This document shows positions 29,701 to 35,935 of a stretch of DNA of 64,000 bases, one piece after another. Positions within the stretch are counted from its first letter, which is position 1; every line of letters starts with the position of its first letter. Under the pieces are notes generated by a model. That model had not been told where the DNA came from, searched no databases, and saw only the letters and a list, made by a program, of their open reading frames with translations. Made by a program: the position numbers and the translations under genes. Source of the stretch: Lumbricus terrestris (Eukaryota > Annelida > Clitellata > Crassiclitellata > Lumbricidae); the NCBI GenBank assembly GCA_949752735.1, contig OX457044.1:15216322-15280321 (forward strand), in the 5' to 3' direction.

Positions 29701-32001
29701 AATCGACTGAATAAGAACCTTACTTAAAACACCAATCTCCAACATTACTGATGATTTATTGATCACGATCTTACATCCAGCAAATTCATAGCAAATTGCT
29801 ATTTCTGTAAACTTTCACTTCCTTATTCTGAAGCAAATTTAGCTGAATTTACATAAATGTATCTTATGTACTGTTTTGGGCTTTTCCACCAAATGCATCC
29901 TGGCAATATATGTCCATGATGGCAAGGTACTCAAGCTATGCATAGCAAGCATAGCTTGAGTACCACGTGGATATATAAAATATGTAATTATGCATACTTA
30001 CTACGCAAATATTGTTCCGTTATATCCACTAACGCACCCATCAATGATCTTCTTTCCGACGCTACAGAAGACACTTTCCTGAAAATTGCACCAACATTAG
30101 TCAGAAACACAGCAAGAAACAAATTCAATAGGGATTCAATGCAAGACAAAATCAGGCAGACAAAGCAGTATTTATAGGTTACACCAACATTTTATCTATG
30201 ACTTTTCTTCGGTGGTGCGTGATCTTGGGTGCTCCTGGACTCTGAACTCACCCTTGCAGCACATATAGATCAGGTGTGCCGCAGCTGCTACTACCAACTG
30301 CGGCAGCTCAGGGTCATTGCTTGCTCTCTTACTTCTAAAGCTGCAGCTTCTCTTGTCCATGCATTTGTGCTGAGCCGCCTCGACTACTGTGCCTCCATCT
30401 TTGCTGGTCTCCCACGGGTTCGGATTGAGAGGTTGGAGAGGGTCCACCGGGCTGCCGCATGACTTATTGGGTTCACCAAGTCTGACCGTGTATCCCAATA
30501 CACGCGCGAGGTCTTGCACTGGCTTCCTTTCCCGCAGCACATCTCATTTAGGATTGCATCTTTGGTGTGGTAATGCTTATCAGGTTGGGCATCCTCTTAT
30601 CTTTGTGAGCTTTGCCTCCCCCTTTCCACTTGCATAGGCCGCCACGCACTGCACTCTGCTATCCATGGTGACTCAATGGTTCCTTTCACTTGCTCTGCAA
30701 CAATGCAGAGGTGTTCGTTCTCTGTGGCTGGTCCAACAACCTGGAATGGACTTCCCTTGACTATGTGACACCTCCCAAGCTGTTCTCAATTTCACAAACT
30801 GCTGAAGCTGTTTTTTTCGCATGACCTCGGCTGGGAGCGCCTCTGAGTAGATATCTTTAAGGGTCACTATATAAATTACGATTGATTGATTTCATTAACA
30901 GAATTACCACCAAATCATTTAGCCAATCCCTTAATCAGATGCCTCAATGATTGTAAGTAAATTTGCATCACGTATTTTCCAATACAACAATAAAAACAGA
31001 GAGCTCAAGTACAAAAATTTCATAAGGTCAAACTTTTCTCTTAAATTTACTCAATGTGCCTGTTTATCAAATCGATGTGCAAATTAATTCTTTCACAAGT
31101 CACATAAATCATAAAAAAGACAACACAATATTTTCACTAGAATAATAGATTTTCAACTTAGTCATTTTCATCCAGCCAGAACAATAGATTTCAACAGCTG
31201 AACTGTCTATAGATCTATCTATTGTATTTCATGAATAGTTTTTTACTTAACTATTTAATAAATTAATTAATTAATCACAGTTTACTTGATGTGAAACTCA
31301 CATTTTGCTAGCCTCATACGAGTTGACCCAACAATGGTGCAACAGAAATTAGTAATAACAATTGCTCGCATTCACAATCATTGCCATTTTCATGTGACAC
31401 TGACTCCATTTTAATTCGACCACAATTCAGAAAGGGAAATAGGAATGTATTATACACACAAAAAATGTAAAATAAATTCTATAGAGATCGTGCATGGAGC
31501 GTCATTGGAGCCTCAACCTTGCTCATTTTTAAATGAATTAATTGGTCGAGATACTTCACTTCATCACAGCTGGCTTTTGATAGATCGCAAGCTACGAACA
31601 CAACACTTGAAGCTTCTGACTCCTCTGGCTTCTGTGCTGAAAGTGTCTCTTAATAGTCTATGCCTCTTAATAGTCTATGCATTTTAAATCTTAATAGTCT
31701 ATGCCACAAGAGGCACTCTATAAATTTTTTGATACGATACTTGCCTACATTTTGCACCGTAATACAGAAAAGACTGAGCATCAAGTAAAAACGAAAAGCA
31801 GAAAAGCTCATTTACCTGCGTTACGCTCTTGTCAGCAACTTCGTCAAAAGTGAAGACTTTTGGATCTGACTTAGAGCGCATAACGACGGCATTCCTGTCC
31901 TTGTCTACTTCGAGGCAGGTCCCGAGATCCACATCAGTCGGTTCCGTGACCAACGGTCGGACGCGGATGAAGACTTTAATCGAATCTCCATCGCTTTCCA
32001 T
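1078..32001 (-). CDS. KIF15: Kinesin-12 gene (KIF15-like), 5' part; gene continues left of the window
   Basis: This is a plus-end-directed mitotic kinesin that works on spindle microtubules beside kinesin-5. Seventeen minus-strand exons (16 firm, 1 tentative) splice into one frame of 744 codons. In order they give a motor core with P-loop GQTGSGKT, switch I NRESSRSH and switch II DLAGSE, then the neck motif NKAVVNED, then a long Glu/Lys/Gln-rich coiled coil. Exon order, splice phases and the stalk motif AMLF match the KIF15 family, whose vertebrate members are about 1,390 residues, so about half the stalk lies beyond position 1. The start codon was chosen because the motor begins a few residues later ([17 protein letters not shown]); an extra upstream coding exon is possible. 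One intron has a GC-AG donor. The 13.3-kb intron 4854-18190 hosts a complete LTR retrotransposon. Family assignment is strong; the symbol is by similarity, not by tree. Confidence 0.93.
1258..1560. mobile_element. 303-bp MITE with long terminal inverted repeats
   Basis: The terminal inverted repeats of about 76 bp are nearly perfect: the left begins TGTCCATCGTAAGAAACC and the right ends with its complement. About 150 bp of unrelated AT-rich DNA lies between. AATC flanks both ends (1254-1257 and 1561-1564), a possible 4-bp target duplication. It has no coding capacity. Confidence 0.75.
1742..1840 (-). repeat. LINE/SINE 3' tail fragment
   Basis: On the minus strand this reads GGGAGTGCCTCTGAGTAG followed by GGCGCTATATAAAT, the 3' tail shared by the LINE and tRNA-SINE copies elsewhere in the window. 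Confidence 0.6.
2062..2268 (-). CDS. KIF15: KIF15 exon 16: Pro/Ala-rich break in the stalk
   Basis: The 69 codons start [20 protein letters not shown], a non-helical hinge, and return to coiled coil at [15 protein letters not shown]. Acceptor AATCAG|ATA and donor CAG|GTGAGG, phase 0 at both ends. Confidence 0.9.
2878..3057 (-). CDS. KIF15: KIF15 exon 15: stalk
   Basis: Sixty codons of continuous coiled coil start [16 protein letters not shown] and end DDLHAETIK. The HAETxK ending just before a TTP motif is conserved in the family. Phase 0 at both ends; donor AAG|GTTTTA. Confidence 0.92.
3626..3741 (-). CDS. KIF15: KIF15 exon 14: stalk
   Basis: The 116 nt encode a Gln/Ser-rich linker ([20 protein letters not shown]) and then [15 protein letters not shown]. 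Acceptor TGTAG|AT completes an Asn codon from exon 13; the donor is ACA|GTGAGT. Confidence 0.9.
4012..4092. repeat. (ATC)n microsatellite
   Basis: About 24 copies of CAT/ATC followed by a few CAC units, in the intron between KIF15 exons 13 and 14. Confidence 0.95.
4345..4512 (-). mobile_element. tRNA-derived SINE, diverged minus-strand copy
   Basis: The reverse complement carries the SINE body (CCACGTAGGGTCCCTGAG) and the 3' tail (AGGAGCGCCTCTGATTAG). The head is decayed and the B box is no longer perfect. Confidence 0.7.
4661..4853 (-). CDS. KIF15: KIF15 exon 13: stalk
   Basis: It reads [20 protein letters not shown] and continues as heptad-rich sequence to [11 protein letters not shown]. 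The HHP motif is shared with KIF15 orthologues. It is 193 nt long, with acceptor TGTAG|GAG and donor GAAA|GTAGGT, ending in phase 1. Confidence 0.92.
5222..5907 (+). mobile_element. Helitron-like non-autonomous element
   Basis: The 5' end TCTTCTATATAAATAAAAAT and 3' end CTAG sit between a host A (5221) and a host T (5908), the A|T insertion rule of Helitrons. A short GC-rich hairpin-like segment (CCACAGCAACGCGTGG) precedes the end GGGTACAGCTAG. The 3' half is a long purine tract of GGGAGG-type units, about 5690-5870. A minus-strand relative lies at 39.9-41.3 kb. There are no terminal repeats and no Rep/helicase gene. Confidence 0.65.
6105..7140 (-). repeat. 3' LTR of the Gmr1-like element
   Basis: A direct copy of the right LTR, offset by 6394 bp. 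The single difference I noticed is at 6904. It is preceded, in element orientation, by a polypurine tract. Confidence 0.95.
7141..7154 (-). promoter_or_regulatory. Polypurine tract
   Basis: GAAGGAGGGGCATT lies directly before the 3' LTR in element orientation, the expected plus-strand primer for reverse transcription. Confidence 0.75.
7298..12130 (-). CDS. Gag-Pol polyprotein with integrase before reverse transcriptase
   Basis: One 1610-residue frame without internal stop or frameshift. Order: Ala/Glu-rich coiled coil (about 25-150); Gag capsid-like region (about 185-350), of the kind related to vertebrate SCAN domains; CCHC zinc knuckle (416-429); aspartic protease DTGAS (522-526); HHCC integrase finger (763-803); integrase core with D833, D893 and E929 (35 residues between the last two); GPY/F module (about 1068); reverse transcriptase with YVDD (1343-1346); RNase H with D1494 and D1560. 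Protease-integrase-RT-RNase H is the Gmr1-like order, the reverse of ordinary Gypsy elements. There is no envelope-like frame. All catalytic residues I looked for are present, so it may be active; that is inference. Confidence 0.96.
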   Translation of the reverse strand: MSVSDFEAWLEIAKRMNMEGDETRAFVKERQAEWRQDRATEREIAKEMKLAETAAAAEVKRLEIEARKAEMEAEAAARKAETEAAMQAKKAEVELEAISSAEAEARLNREAVETEARENRLATEAREQREHQLEIKRLEAQVRMREIDSRGEQNREHENDYMRIGDGQQQGDHRENNKGIRNIKFPIFNESKDCLDAYLLRFERTCVAYEIRKEVWSLTLARHLEGRALEVYQRLSADEVQDYECLKTQLLKRFQLTEGGYRNKFKTSKMESGETPSSFVHRLRRYMQQWLAQAGFERTYEGVEDLLLKDQFYLTCSTELRMFIKEKGKMSLKDMLVCAESHIEAHGYKYSEQSVKPDVKFHSDRLNGRPYEHRPKEQSGYNLNRSRSDVKINQGTHQNRGFSREREIATGHKITCFFCGEQNHKAYQCPKKNRGTFKHTAAAVQIFESRAHLVKPESEIQRVVEITRGEQQMKQGEHNKIPPMYMAASAMVIKDNDGCISLEDKSEYQVTVNGNTVGCLYDTGASCCIVKRSLINEEALTGEETHCVLVDGSLRCFPLAKVYIESEHFNGEVQAMVMEQPIKPVIIGKIKGLKYMVKDERTESVTNHEPKEIIEKCTEVENKGILIRKTEHEERPIGAKKTVRFSDDVMRNQDEKLMTVAVVETRAEAKKVAKYKPLKVAEMPNLNVSVKEMQELQSQDETMSKQMERAIEWDGNEDNIEDKPYVKKKGLLYKRYKEVQKDEVKWQLMVPKPLRDKVLAVAHNSLLSAHLGMRKTHDKILNEFYWPGIGQDIRRYVLSCDICQKSVDKKVNHKAPMGHLPVLDVPFKHICIDIIGEVNPMSARGYRYILTIIDLSTRYPEAIPLKGISTEEVAEALFGFYCRMGVPQKIHTDRGSQFTSELMAEVNKMLLIKHTMTSPYHAMGNGCVERLNGTIKATLRKLIGEQAKEWDRYIAPLLFALRDTVHESHGFTPFELIFGRSCRGPVQILKELWTNETVEEEVKDVYTYMQDLRERIEETCDMAQKAIHKANAKNKKYYDRKARYRKLEIGDKVLLLLPSCKNKMLVKWQGPYVVREKIGDYDYRVEIEKGKIKTYHINILKKYHEREDAETVAYISAVVYDGKVGEDEEEEILDLYVSEQTETYEDVDINPDLDEEQKGEMRKLLKKYEDIFTDKPGRTDLVKHEIHLTSEEPVRQRAYPTPYHLQKEIDKEIQTMLDNKVIERSEAAYAAPLVVVKKSDGSNRLCCNYKQLNKLTIFDPEPMMTNEDIFNKLSGSRIYSKFDFCKGYWQIPMSPESKDYTTFVCANGIYKFNVMPFGLINSASSYNRLIRKILQGTENLESYVDDILAHNKGWREHLKTLEIFFERVRQANLTLKPKKCSIGYGKIDFLGHTLNKDDISPKEKSVDKIVDMPRPKTKKQVRSFLGAINYYRKFIPHCAEIMAPLSDLTKKIAPGMVEWNEELEDSFTKLKNELAKEPILRLPNLEKDFILQNDASGSGIGCVIMQQYEGTNHPIAYASRKLLERERRYSVEERECLAIMWGISRFDRYLCGKTFTIETDHCGLQYMKEGRMKNARVMRWSLALQNYSFNIRYIKGSENVMSDYLSRGIV
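12477..12494 (-). promoter_or_regulatory. Putative primer-binding site
   Basis: Four bases downstream of the 5' LTR the element reads TGGGTGCCCATGCCGGGA. The TGG start is what a tRNA 3' CCA end would pair with, and the rest looks like a tRNA acceptor/T-stem complement. I did not assign the tRNA. Confidence 0.6.
12499..13534 (-). repeat. 5' LTR of the Gmr1-like element
   Basis: In element orientation it starts TGTAGCGGTAGAATGC and ends CGGTGACA, so it has canonical TG...CA ends. It carries two overlapping minus-strand reading frames of 109 and 116 codons (12727-13165) that are repeated in the other LTR; they are unlikely to be genes. Promoter and polyadenylation signals are expected here but were not pinned down. 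Confidence 0.95.
13634..14396. mobile_element. MITE with TA duplication and ACTCGCGTATAAGTCGA ends
   Basis: The termini are CTGTATATACTCGCGTATAA (left) and the complement of CCGTATATACTCGCGTATAA (right), each flanked by TA. The motif CGACTTATACGCG recurs at subterminal sites (about 13695, 14300, 14360 and 14375). The TA target fits Tc1/mariner-type transposases. Inside, CGCACCGAGCGCAGTGAGAA and a near copy are repeated about 32 bp apart. Confidence 0.75.
14676..14715. repeat. (TA)n microsatellite
   Basis: A 40-bp run of alternating T and A in a KIF15 intron. Confidence 0.95.
15300..16247. mobile_element. MITE with GGGGTCATTGCATAATTACG ends
   Basis: The terminal inverted repeats GGGGTCATTGCATAATTACG are perfect. 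Flanks TTAGCATAA and TAAGCATAA differ at one base and look like a 9-bp duplication, which would suit a Mutator-like transposase. Subterminal DNA on both sides carries palindromic CGTTACGTAACG and repeated GACCCACCCACCCACCC. No transposase frame. Confidence 0.75.
16320..16830. repeat. About 118-bp satellite array, first block
   Basis: Diverged tandem units carry ATTGCATTGTGATGTCATAG, ATTGCATTGTGATTTCATGG-like and ACCATGGTAACC boxes. Further blocks lie at about 19055-19359 and 21598-21890, the latter two split by a transposon insertion. Confidence 0.8.
16831..18190. other. KIF15 intron DNA without recognised features
   Basis: AT-rich sequence with short reading frames only; nothing coding, structured or repeated was recognised on either strand. 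Confidence 0.5.
18191..18358 (-). CDS. KIF15: KIF15 exon 12: stalk
   Basis: The 56 codons of coiled coil include [18 protein letters not shown], the conserved KFRED segment of the KIF15 stalk, and end SQDDKDDVI. Acceptor CATCAG|GTG and donor ATT|GTATGT. The next intron, toward lower coordinates, is 13.3 kb and full of transposons. Confidence 0.92.
18410..18690 (-). pseudogene. LINE 3' end fragment (CR1/Jockey group)
   Basis: The minus strand encodes [17 protein letters not shown], the conserved C-terminal motif of CR1/Jockey-group reverse transcriptase proteins. It ends in the same 3' tail (GGGAGCACCCCTGAATAG, then GGTGCTATATGAAT) as the window's SINEs. It is a 5'-truncated copy inside a KIF15 intron. 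Confidence 0.75.
18845..19050 (-). pseudogene. Second LINE C-terminal fragment
   Basis: The minus strand reads [17 protein letters not shown], the same motif as the neighbouring fragment but diverged, so it is a separate truncated insertion. Confidence 0.7.
19055..19359. repeat. About 118-bp satellite array, second block
   Basis: Same units as at 16.3 kb. The block ends exactly at the left target duplication CATAGAAT of the 19360-21589 transposon and resumes on the other side. Confidence 0.8.
19360..21589. mobile_element. 2.2-kb non-autonomous transposon with GGACAAAATGTCC arrays at both ends
   Basis: Inverted ends GGTGCTAGGACAAAATG and CGTGGACGGACAAAATG are followed inward by about 10 (left) and about 16 (right) copies of the near-palindrome GGACAAAATGTCC. 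Flanks CATAGAAT and CATAGAAC suggest an 8-bp duplication with one change, placed within the satellite array. The interior carries a second, inverted end of a related family (about 19680-19785, ending GGAAATGTCCGTTCCCC), a LINE/SINE tail and no transposase. Reading frames of 61-89 codons inside (for example 19905-20174) are unrecognised and doubtful. Confidence 0.75.
20750..20850 (-). repeat. LINE/SINE 3' tail fragment inside the transposon
   Basis: The minus strand reads GGGAGCGCTTCTGAAGTTCT and GGCGCTATATAAAT, the shared retrotransposon tail. Confidence 0.6.
21598..21890. repeat. About 118-bp satellite array, third block
   Basis: It continues the array interrupted by the 2.2-kb transposon, with the same ATTGCATTGTGATGTCAT and TACCATAGTAACC boxes. 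Confidence 0.8.
22432..22470 (-). CDS. KIF15: KIF15 exon 11: AMLF microexon
   Basis: A 13-codon exon, [13 protein letters not shown], preceded by a strong pyrimidine tract (TTCTTCTTGCAG) and followed by GTTAGA. It matches the AMLF stalk motif of KIF15 proteins. It is in phase 0 at both ends. Confidence 0.85.
22922..22968 (-). CDS. KIF15: KIF15 candidate exon 10 (tentative)
   Basis: Exon 9 ends in phase 1 and exon 11 starts in phase 0, so an exon of 3n+2 nt is needed between them. This 47-nt stretch has a CAAG acceptor and a strong GTGAGT donor, fits that phase and reads [16 protein letters not shown]. The YF just before AMLF resembles the family, but the rest is not clearly conserved. Another exon in 22471-23242 could be the real one. 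Confidence 0.35.
23243..23375 (-). CDS. KIF15: KIF15 exon 9: neck and start of stalk
   Basis: It encodes [10 protein letters not shown], the neck, then [18 protein letters not shown], the first heptads of the coiled coil. It is 133 nt long, with acceptor ATTAG|GCC and donor CAG|GTAGAT, and ends in phase 1. Confidence 0.92.
24155..24218 (-). CDS. KIF15: KIF15 exon 8: end of motor core
   Basis: The 64 nt encode [20 protein letters not shown], the last motor helix (alpha-6), which leads into the neck linker. Acceptor TTTAG|A and donor AAG|GTATAC. Confidence 0.93.
24715..24773 (-). CDS. KIF15: KIF15 exon 7: DSLGGN strand
   Basis: This short exon of 59 nt encodes [19 protein letters not shown] plus two bases. 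Acceptor TTCAG|GAT and donor AAA|GTAGGT. The split lysine codon is completed by exon 8. Confidence 0.93.
25340..25465 (-). CDS. KIF15: KIF15 exon 6: microtubule-binding helix alpha-4 region
   Basis: The 42 codons, [20 protein letters not shown] through [14 protein letters not shown], form the conserved alpha-4/loop 12/alpha-5 microtubule contact of kinesins. Acceptor TTTAG|GAG and donor AGA|GTATGT, phase 0 at both ends. Confidence 0.95.
26053..26160 (-). CDS. KIF15: KIF15 exon 5: switch II, GC donor
   Basis: The 36 codons include [15 protein letters not shown], with the DxxGSE switch II. The last codon AAG is followed by GCAAGC, not GT, which fits a GC-AG intron. Joining AAG directly to GAG of exon 6 gives [12 protein letters not shown], as expected for the family, so the GC donor is needed to keep the frame. 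Confidence 0.92.
26480..26700 (+). mobile_element. tRNA-derived SINE, well-preserved copy
   Basis: The head GGGGCGCGGTGGTGTAGTGG holds an A-box-like segment and GGTTCGAATCC is a perfect B box, both for RNA polymerase III. The body CGTAGGGACCTTGGGCAAGT follows, then the tail GGGAGCGCCTCTGAGTAG with GGCGCTATAACAAGTGC. It lies antisense in the KIF15 intron after exon 4. It is not a functional tRNA gene: there is no cloverleaf anticodon arm. Confidence 0.85.
27149..27430 (-). CDS. KIF15: KIF15 exon 4: switch I
   Basis: The 94 codons open [20 protein letters not shown] and reach [13 protein letters not shown], the switch I loop that senses the gamma-phosphate. Both ends are phase 0 (TTACAG|CAT and AAG|GTGATT). 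The segment [11 protein letters not shown] is a kinesin-12-like variant of the helix preceding switch I. Confidence 0.95.
28129..28267 (-). CDS. KIF15: KIF15 exon 3: P-loop
   Basis: It encodes [14 protein letters not shown], the Walker A ATP site of the motor, followed by [12 protein letters not shown] and KKEQEI. It is 139 nt long, with acceptor TATAG|C and donor ATT|GTAAGT. The first base completes the tyrosine codon begun in exon 2. Confidence 0.95.
29926..29964. repeat. Perfect 16-bp hairpin near the exon 2 donor
   Basis: GGTACTCAAGCTATGC and its exact complement are separated by a 7-base loop (ATAGCAA). In gene sense it begins about 38 bases after the 5' splice site of KIF15 exon 2. Function unknown. 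Confidence 0.7.
30002..30078 (-). CDS. KIF15: KIF15 exon 2: motor segment ending FAY
   Basis: This 77-nt exon is too short for a simple ORF call. It encodes [14 protein letters not shown], then [12 protein letters not shown], the conserved strand just before the kinesin P-loop. The acceptor is CAG|GAAAGT and the donor TA|GTAAGT. Phase 0 in and phase 2 out match both neighbours exactly. A perfect 16-bp hairpin lies about 40 bp inside the following intron. Confidence 0.92.
30210..30885 (+). pseudogene. LINE reverse transcriptase C-terminal half with 3' tail
   Basis: The plus strand encodes [20 protein letters not shown], then [15 protein letters not shown], a typical region downstream of the CR1/Jockey-group RT core, and later [13 protein letters not shown]. 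Frameshifts and stops break it. It ends GGGAGCGCCTCTGAGTAG then ACTATATAAATTACGATTGA, so it has the LINE 3' end. It is antisense to KIF15, in its second intron. Confidence 0.8.
31816..32001 (-). CDS. KIF15: KIF15 exon 1: start codon and first motor strand
   Basis: It is 62 codons long and ends in phase 0 at a CAG|GTAAAT donor. It encodes [17 protein letters not shown], the beta-1 strand of the kinesin motor with the RVRP nucleotide-base contact, and ends [13 protein letters not shown]. An acceptor-like CAG just upstream (about 32020) leaves room for a non-coding or N-terminal leader exon to the right. Confidence 0.9.
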
Positions 32002-32329
32002 ATACAACAGACAAGAATCTGAGATAAATCTGCCAGTTAATCCATTTAAATCATTCACTGTTTTGCATGGAGCATAAAACACCAGTGGCTGCACTCTGCC
32101 AGTGCCAGTTCAAAGTCTGGATAAAAGAGGAGGGCAACACTAAACATCATTGATATGGCAGTGTCGTTAAACAGTAACAAGCATGGAGCATAAAATTTAC
32201 TCGATACTCTATGTTCACATATAAACATCACCTAGCATTAGAAGCAAGACACTGTGATCAACTTTCATTAAATCGTGTAATTATCGATTTACAACTTTGA
32301 CCGCTCTAACTGTGCGATCCTTGGTTCAT

Positions 32330-32775
32330 TGAGGTATCTTTGGGTCCCTGACCTTTTGGGGTACCCCAGGGTTTTGGGGCTCTTGGGTCCGCTATTGTAG
32401 GTTCTTTATACTGCTGACGTCTGCTCCCTGCTGAAATCTCAGGGGTTTCTTCATCAACTGTTTGCTGATGATGTCCAAGCCTACATCCACACTTTTCCAG
32501 TTGATGTGGAGGCCACTGTCAGTCAGATGTGCCTGCGAATGGATGCCCTCTCTTCCTGGATGGCCTCAAATCGGGTACCTTTAAACCCCTCTAAAACGTA
32601 GCTTATTTGTCTAGGGTATTGACTTTTCCCAACTTGCACTGCTCTTTCCTCACATCATTTTTTCCTTCACAGTTCGTGATTTGGGACTTACTCTTGACGT
32701 CTGAGCTCTTTCTGTCTCAGCATGTGAACTTGATTGCACGGAATTCTTATTATCAGCTTCTGCCCAGTAACTACT
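32330..32775 (+). pseudogene. LINE reverse transcriptase core fragment
   Basis: The plus strand encodes VLGPLLYILYTAD, then the catalytic box FADDVQAYIH, and then SSWMASNR, continuing into a VRDLGLTL segment that parallels the 30.2-kb fragment. Several stops and frameshifts show it is dead. It lies upstream of the KIF15 start codon. Confidence 0.75.
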
Positions 32776-32834
32776 TTCTTTGTACAAAACACTTTTAAGT
32801 CATTGCACATCCTGAAGGTGACGAGACAGCGCTC

Positions 32835-33529
32835 GATCTGTTTGAACTATGTCAAGTGAACAACTGTGTTTTGCAAATGAACACAGTTAACTTTCCTGTC
32901 ATCCTAAACTTTTCCATCAGCATTTACTTAAATCCAAATTATACGCAACTCTGTTTCATTCTTATTTAAGCTTCTTTTAAATATACCAAGTGCTTACAAA
33001 ACCTTAACCACATTATTAGGTCATAACTATTTGATTTAAAAACGAAAAACAAGAACGTTCATCAAAAATTGTCAAACTGCAAACTAATTTGACAATTGAC
33101 TGACCTGGAGCTACCAGTGGAACACACAGAATCTGTAACAATAACATTATAAACTCAATATTACGCTATGTACCGGCATCACAAGGATATTAATACTAAT
33201 TAACATTTATATTTATACTAATATAAATAGCGTGCAAATGATGAAAGTGAGAAGGATATTGAGCACTGTCTCTTGAAGTTTTGTTCGTCTCGTTGTTTGG
33301 ATTGAATGCATTAAGCTTCGGTTTCTAGCACACCTTTCTCGTACACATGAGCCGGTAATTGTGCAGACAAAAAACTCTTAAGCCCCTGAATGCCACAGAA
33401 GCATCTGTGCCAGATGTGATAAATTGCAATGGTCGCCATACATGCATCTATGGTCTGTGTAATAACACGAGTGCTCATAACTGTATATATTACTATTACA
33501 CCATTATTATTGTTATATCACTATTATTG
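32835..33529. other. Upstream region of KIF15 without recognised features
   Basis: AT-rich DNA. A KIF15 promoter or a leader exon could lie in 32-42 kb, but I could not identify a core promoter or CpG-rich stretch by reading. Confidence 0.4.
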
Positions 33530-33757
33530 TGGGGCGCGGTGGTGTAGTGGTGGCGTCGTTGCCTTGAAGCCGGAAGGTTCGAATCCACCTCACGTCGTCG
33601 CGTAGGGACCTTGGGCAAGTCCTTCACTTGCAATTGCTCAGCGCTTCGGCGTGAAACTCCGCTGCAGTGTCCGCTCTGCAGTCGGGAGCGCCTCTGAGTA
33701 GAGAGAGCTTGAATGAAGGGGCGCTATAACAAGTACGCATACAAACAAACAAACACC
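33530..33757 (+). mobile_element. tRNA-derived SINE
   Basis: Nearly identical to the 26.5-kb copy (same head, B box, body and tail, ending in CAAACAAACAAAC). It lacks an 8-base repeat present there beside the B box. Confidence 0.85.
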
Positions 33758-33900
33758 AATACGGTTACAGGAACCGAAATTTGTTTCGGTGTTTTATGGC
33801 ACTAATACGAGGCACTGAAGTAGTCCAGATGTTAGCAGTCATGTTGTAGTTTATAAGATACTTAAATACAATTTTACATGTTTTGGTGCTTTATATGCTA

Positions 33901-33935
33901 CTAGCTGTGCTATCCGGCGTTGCCCGTGAAATTTA
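33901..33935 (-). mobile_element. Helitron-like 3' terminus
   Basis: On the minus strand GGCAACGCCGGATAGCACAG is followed by CTAG and a host T, the expected Helitron 3' end. A second related GATAGCGTGCAATTTTG segment lies at 34060-34090. I did not find the matching 5' end. Confidence 0.4.
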
Positions 33936-35935
33936 GAGTTTTCCCCCTTACCCAGTAAAATCGCTTCTTAAATCTGTGTAGGTGCTAACTACAGCATCGA
34001 ATTTTAAAATGTCCATATCTCGGGTTTTAAAGTTAACTGAGAGCAGAAAGTAGTCGCTCGCCTACAAAATTGCACGCTATCCGGTGTTGCTCGGTGAAAT
34101 TTAGAATTTTCGCTACATCCAGCGTTACCCAACAAAGTATGGACATAAACAATCTTAGTATAATTATATTTCATTTGTTGAACTACTTTTTTGTACCTGA
34201 TAGCAGTGTGTCTATCAGTATTGTTGCCATTTGAACGAATACAATAAGTTCACATTGCTGCCTCACCACACTCCGATAATAATCGTTTTGTTGTTTTCTT
34301 ACCTTCCGATCTTCGGCTCACATTCGACATTGTTGTTTAATAAATATGATTGTAAATCGGTTTGCTATGTTATTATCGCCATTGAGCATGTGATGCCTCT
34401 ATGGCTAGAAATGACGTCAGAATGATGTCGTCAAAATAAATGAAATATCGGCAAGAATAATGCAGCCTGCTATCGTTGCAGCGTGGCTGCAGTCTATAGG
34501 ACAGCTAATGGCATCTGAATTTCACGTAAGTTTCCATATCCAAACTTAAAATGTCCATAACTCGAGTTTGAAAGTGAATTGAGAGATGAAAATAGTCGCG
34601 ATGACTTCCAAATTCGCATGAGAAGATTAAAGAAATTGTTTCATCATTGAGATCCATTCGGTTTCAGAGTCTTTCCCCGGGACAGACTTGCGCACAACGC
34701 AACATCGCCACAGATTGAACTTTGCTTTATAGTTTAAGATATATCAGTGCAATACTCTGCATTTGAACTAACTATAATGTTTAATTACACTACCTCGCTT
34801 CAGCAGAAATAACTCTTATTCAGATGTTTTAAACCAATTAACTGGTTAATTTCTATAATGACTCGGTAGCAAGTAAACAATATGGTGGCCACAGATCAGC
34901 GCAGAATAGAGCGCTGTCACATGAGGTGATCAATAGCCCAATGCTTCTAACAGCCTACGGCAAAAAATAGTGCAATGTTTCCAACAGTTTCCGCGATAGT
35001 AAGCACGTCAGAAAAACAGTTTATTATTTAATAATCAGTTTTAGCGGTGGTCAAATGACAGTCGGACTGAAGAAAATAATTTTGGTAAATAGAAGTCGGA
35101 TTGATGAAAATCATTTTCATTAAAATAGAAGTGGGATTGGTTAAAAGCCATATAATTTTCACAAACGCAATAAAAAGCAATTAAACACAGGTCTGTTACA
35201 TATTATATGCAAAGACCTTATAAGGTCTTTGTTACATAGATTGATGATTTTAAGTCATGTGTTTCAACATGCATGTTTGTTAATCCAGCTTCGATTCCGT
35301 GTAATGGCTAATTTAAGACGTTTGTAAATATTGAGCTCCTCTATGTCTGTTATTCCTAATAAAGATATCATTTTCTACTTCAATACATTTTTCATTGACC
35401 TTACTCACTCACTTACTTACGCAGAAATGTTAGGCTGTTGTGGGTGTAAGTCAGGACTCTATTCTGCCCTAATTGGGACAACCATAATGTTTACTTGATG
35501 CATACAGGTGACCGAGCTGATGTACTCGTTTACCGAATAATTCATTACTCGTCCTTTTGTCAACACAATTAGTGTGTTTTACATTCACATTGAACTGAAG
35601 TGGTACCTCTAGTCGACGCCTTTGGAACTTACATGTTGCGTGGAACACCGGTTTGAAACAAATGGAGAACTCTAATCACACTCGTATAGGCTACATACAC
35701 GATAGGGTCGTATAATATTACTAGACTACAAAGTTCACTTTTACCGTTTTCACTCATGGAAATAGCTTGATGAAATTGCGCCAAGTATTTTTCTGTCTCT
35801 TAGATAATAAGTTATCCAAATCAAGCAGGTATTAAATACATATTATTTTACAAAAACTGCTCTAAATTCATTTCAAAATATAAAACAACTGAATTTTGGC
35901 GCAGTCCAAGTCTCACGCAACGAATAGGAAACAAG
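33936..35935. other. Intergenic DNA, no gene recognised
   Basis: It contains repeated phrases such as AAAATGTCCATATCTCGGGT and a diverged second copy 500 bp away, suggesting old transposon DNA, but no boundary or coding potential was seen. Confidence 0.4.
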
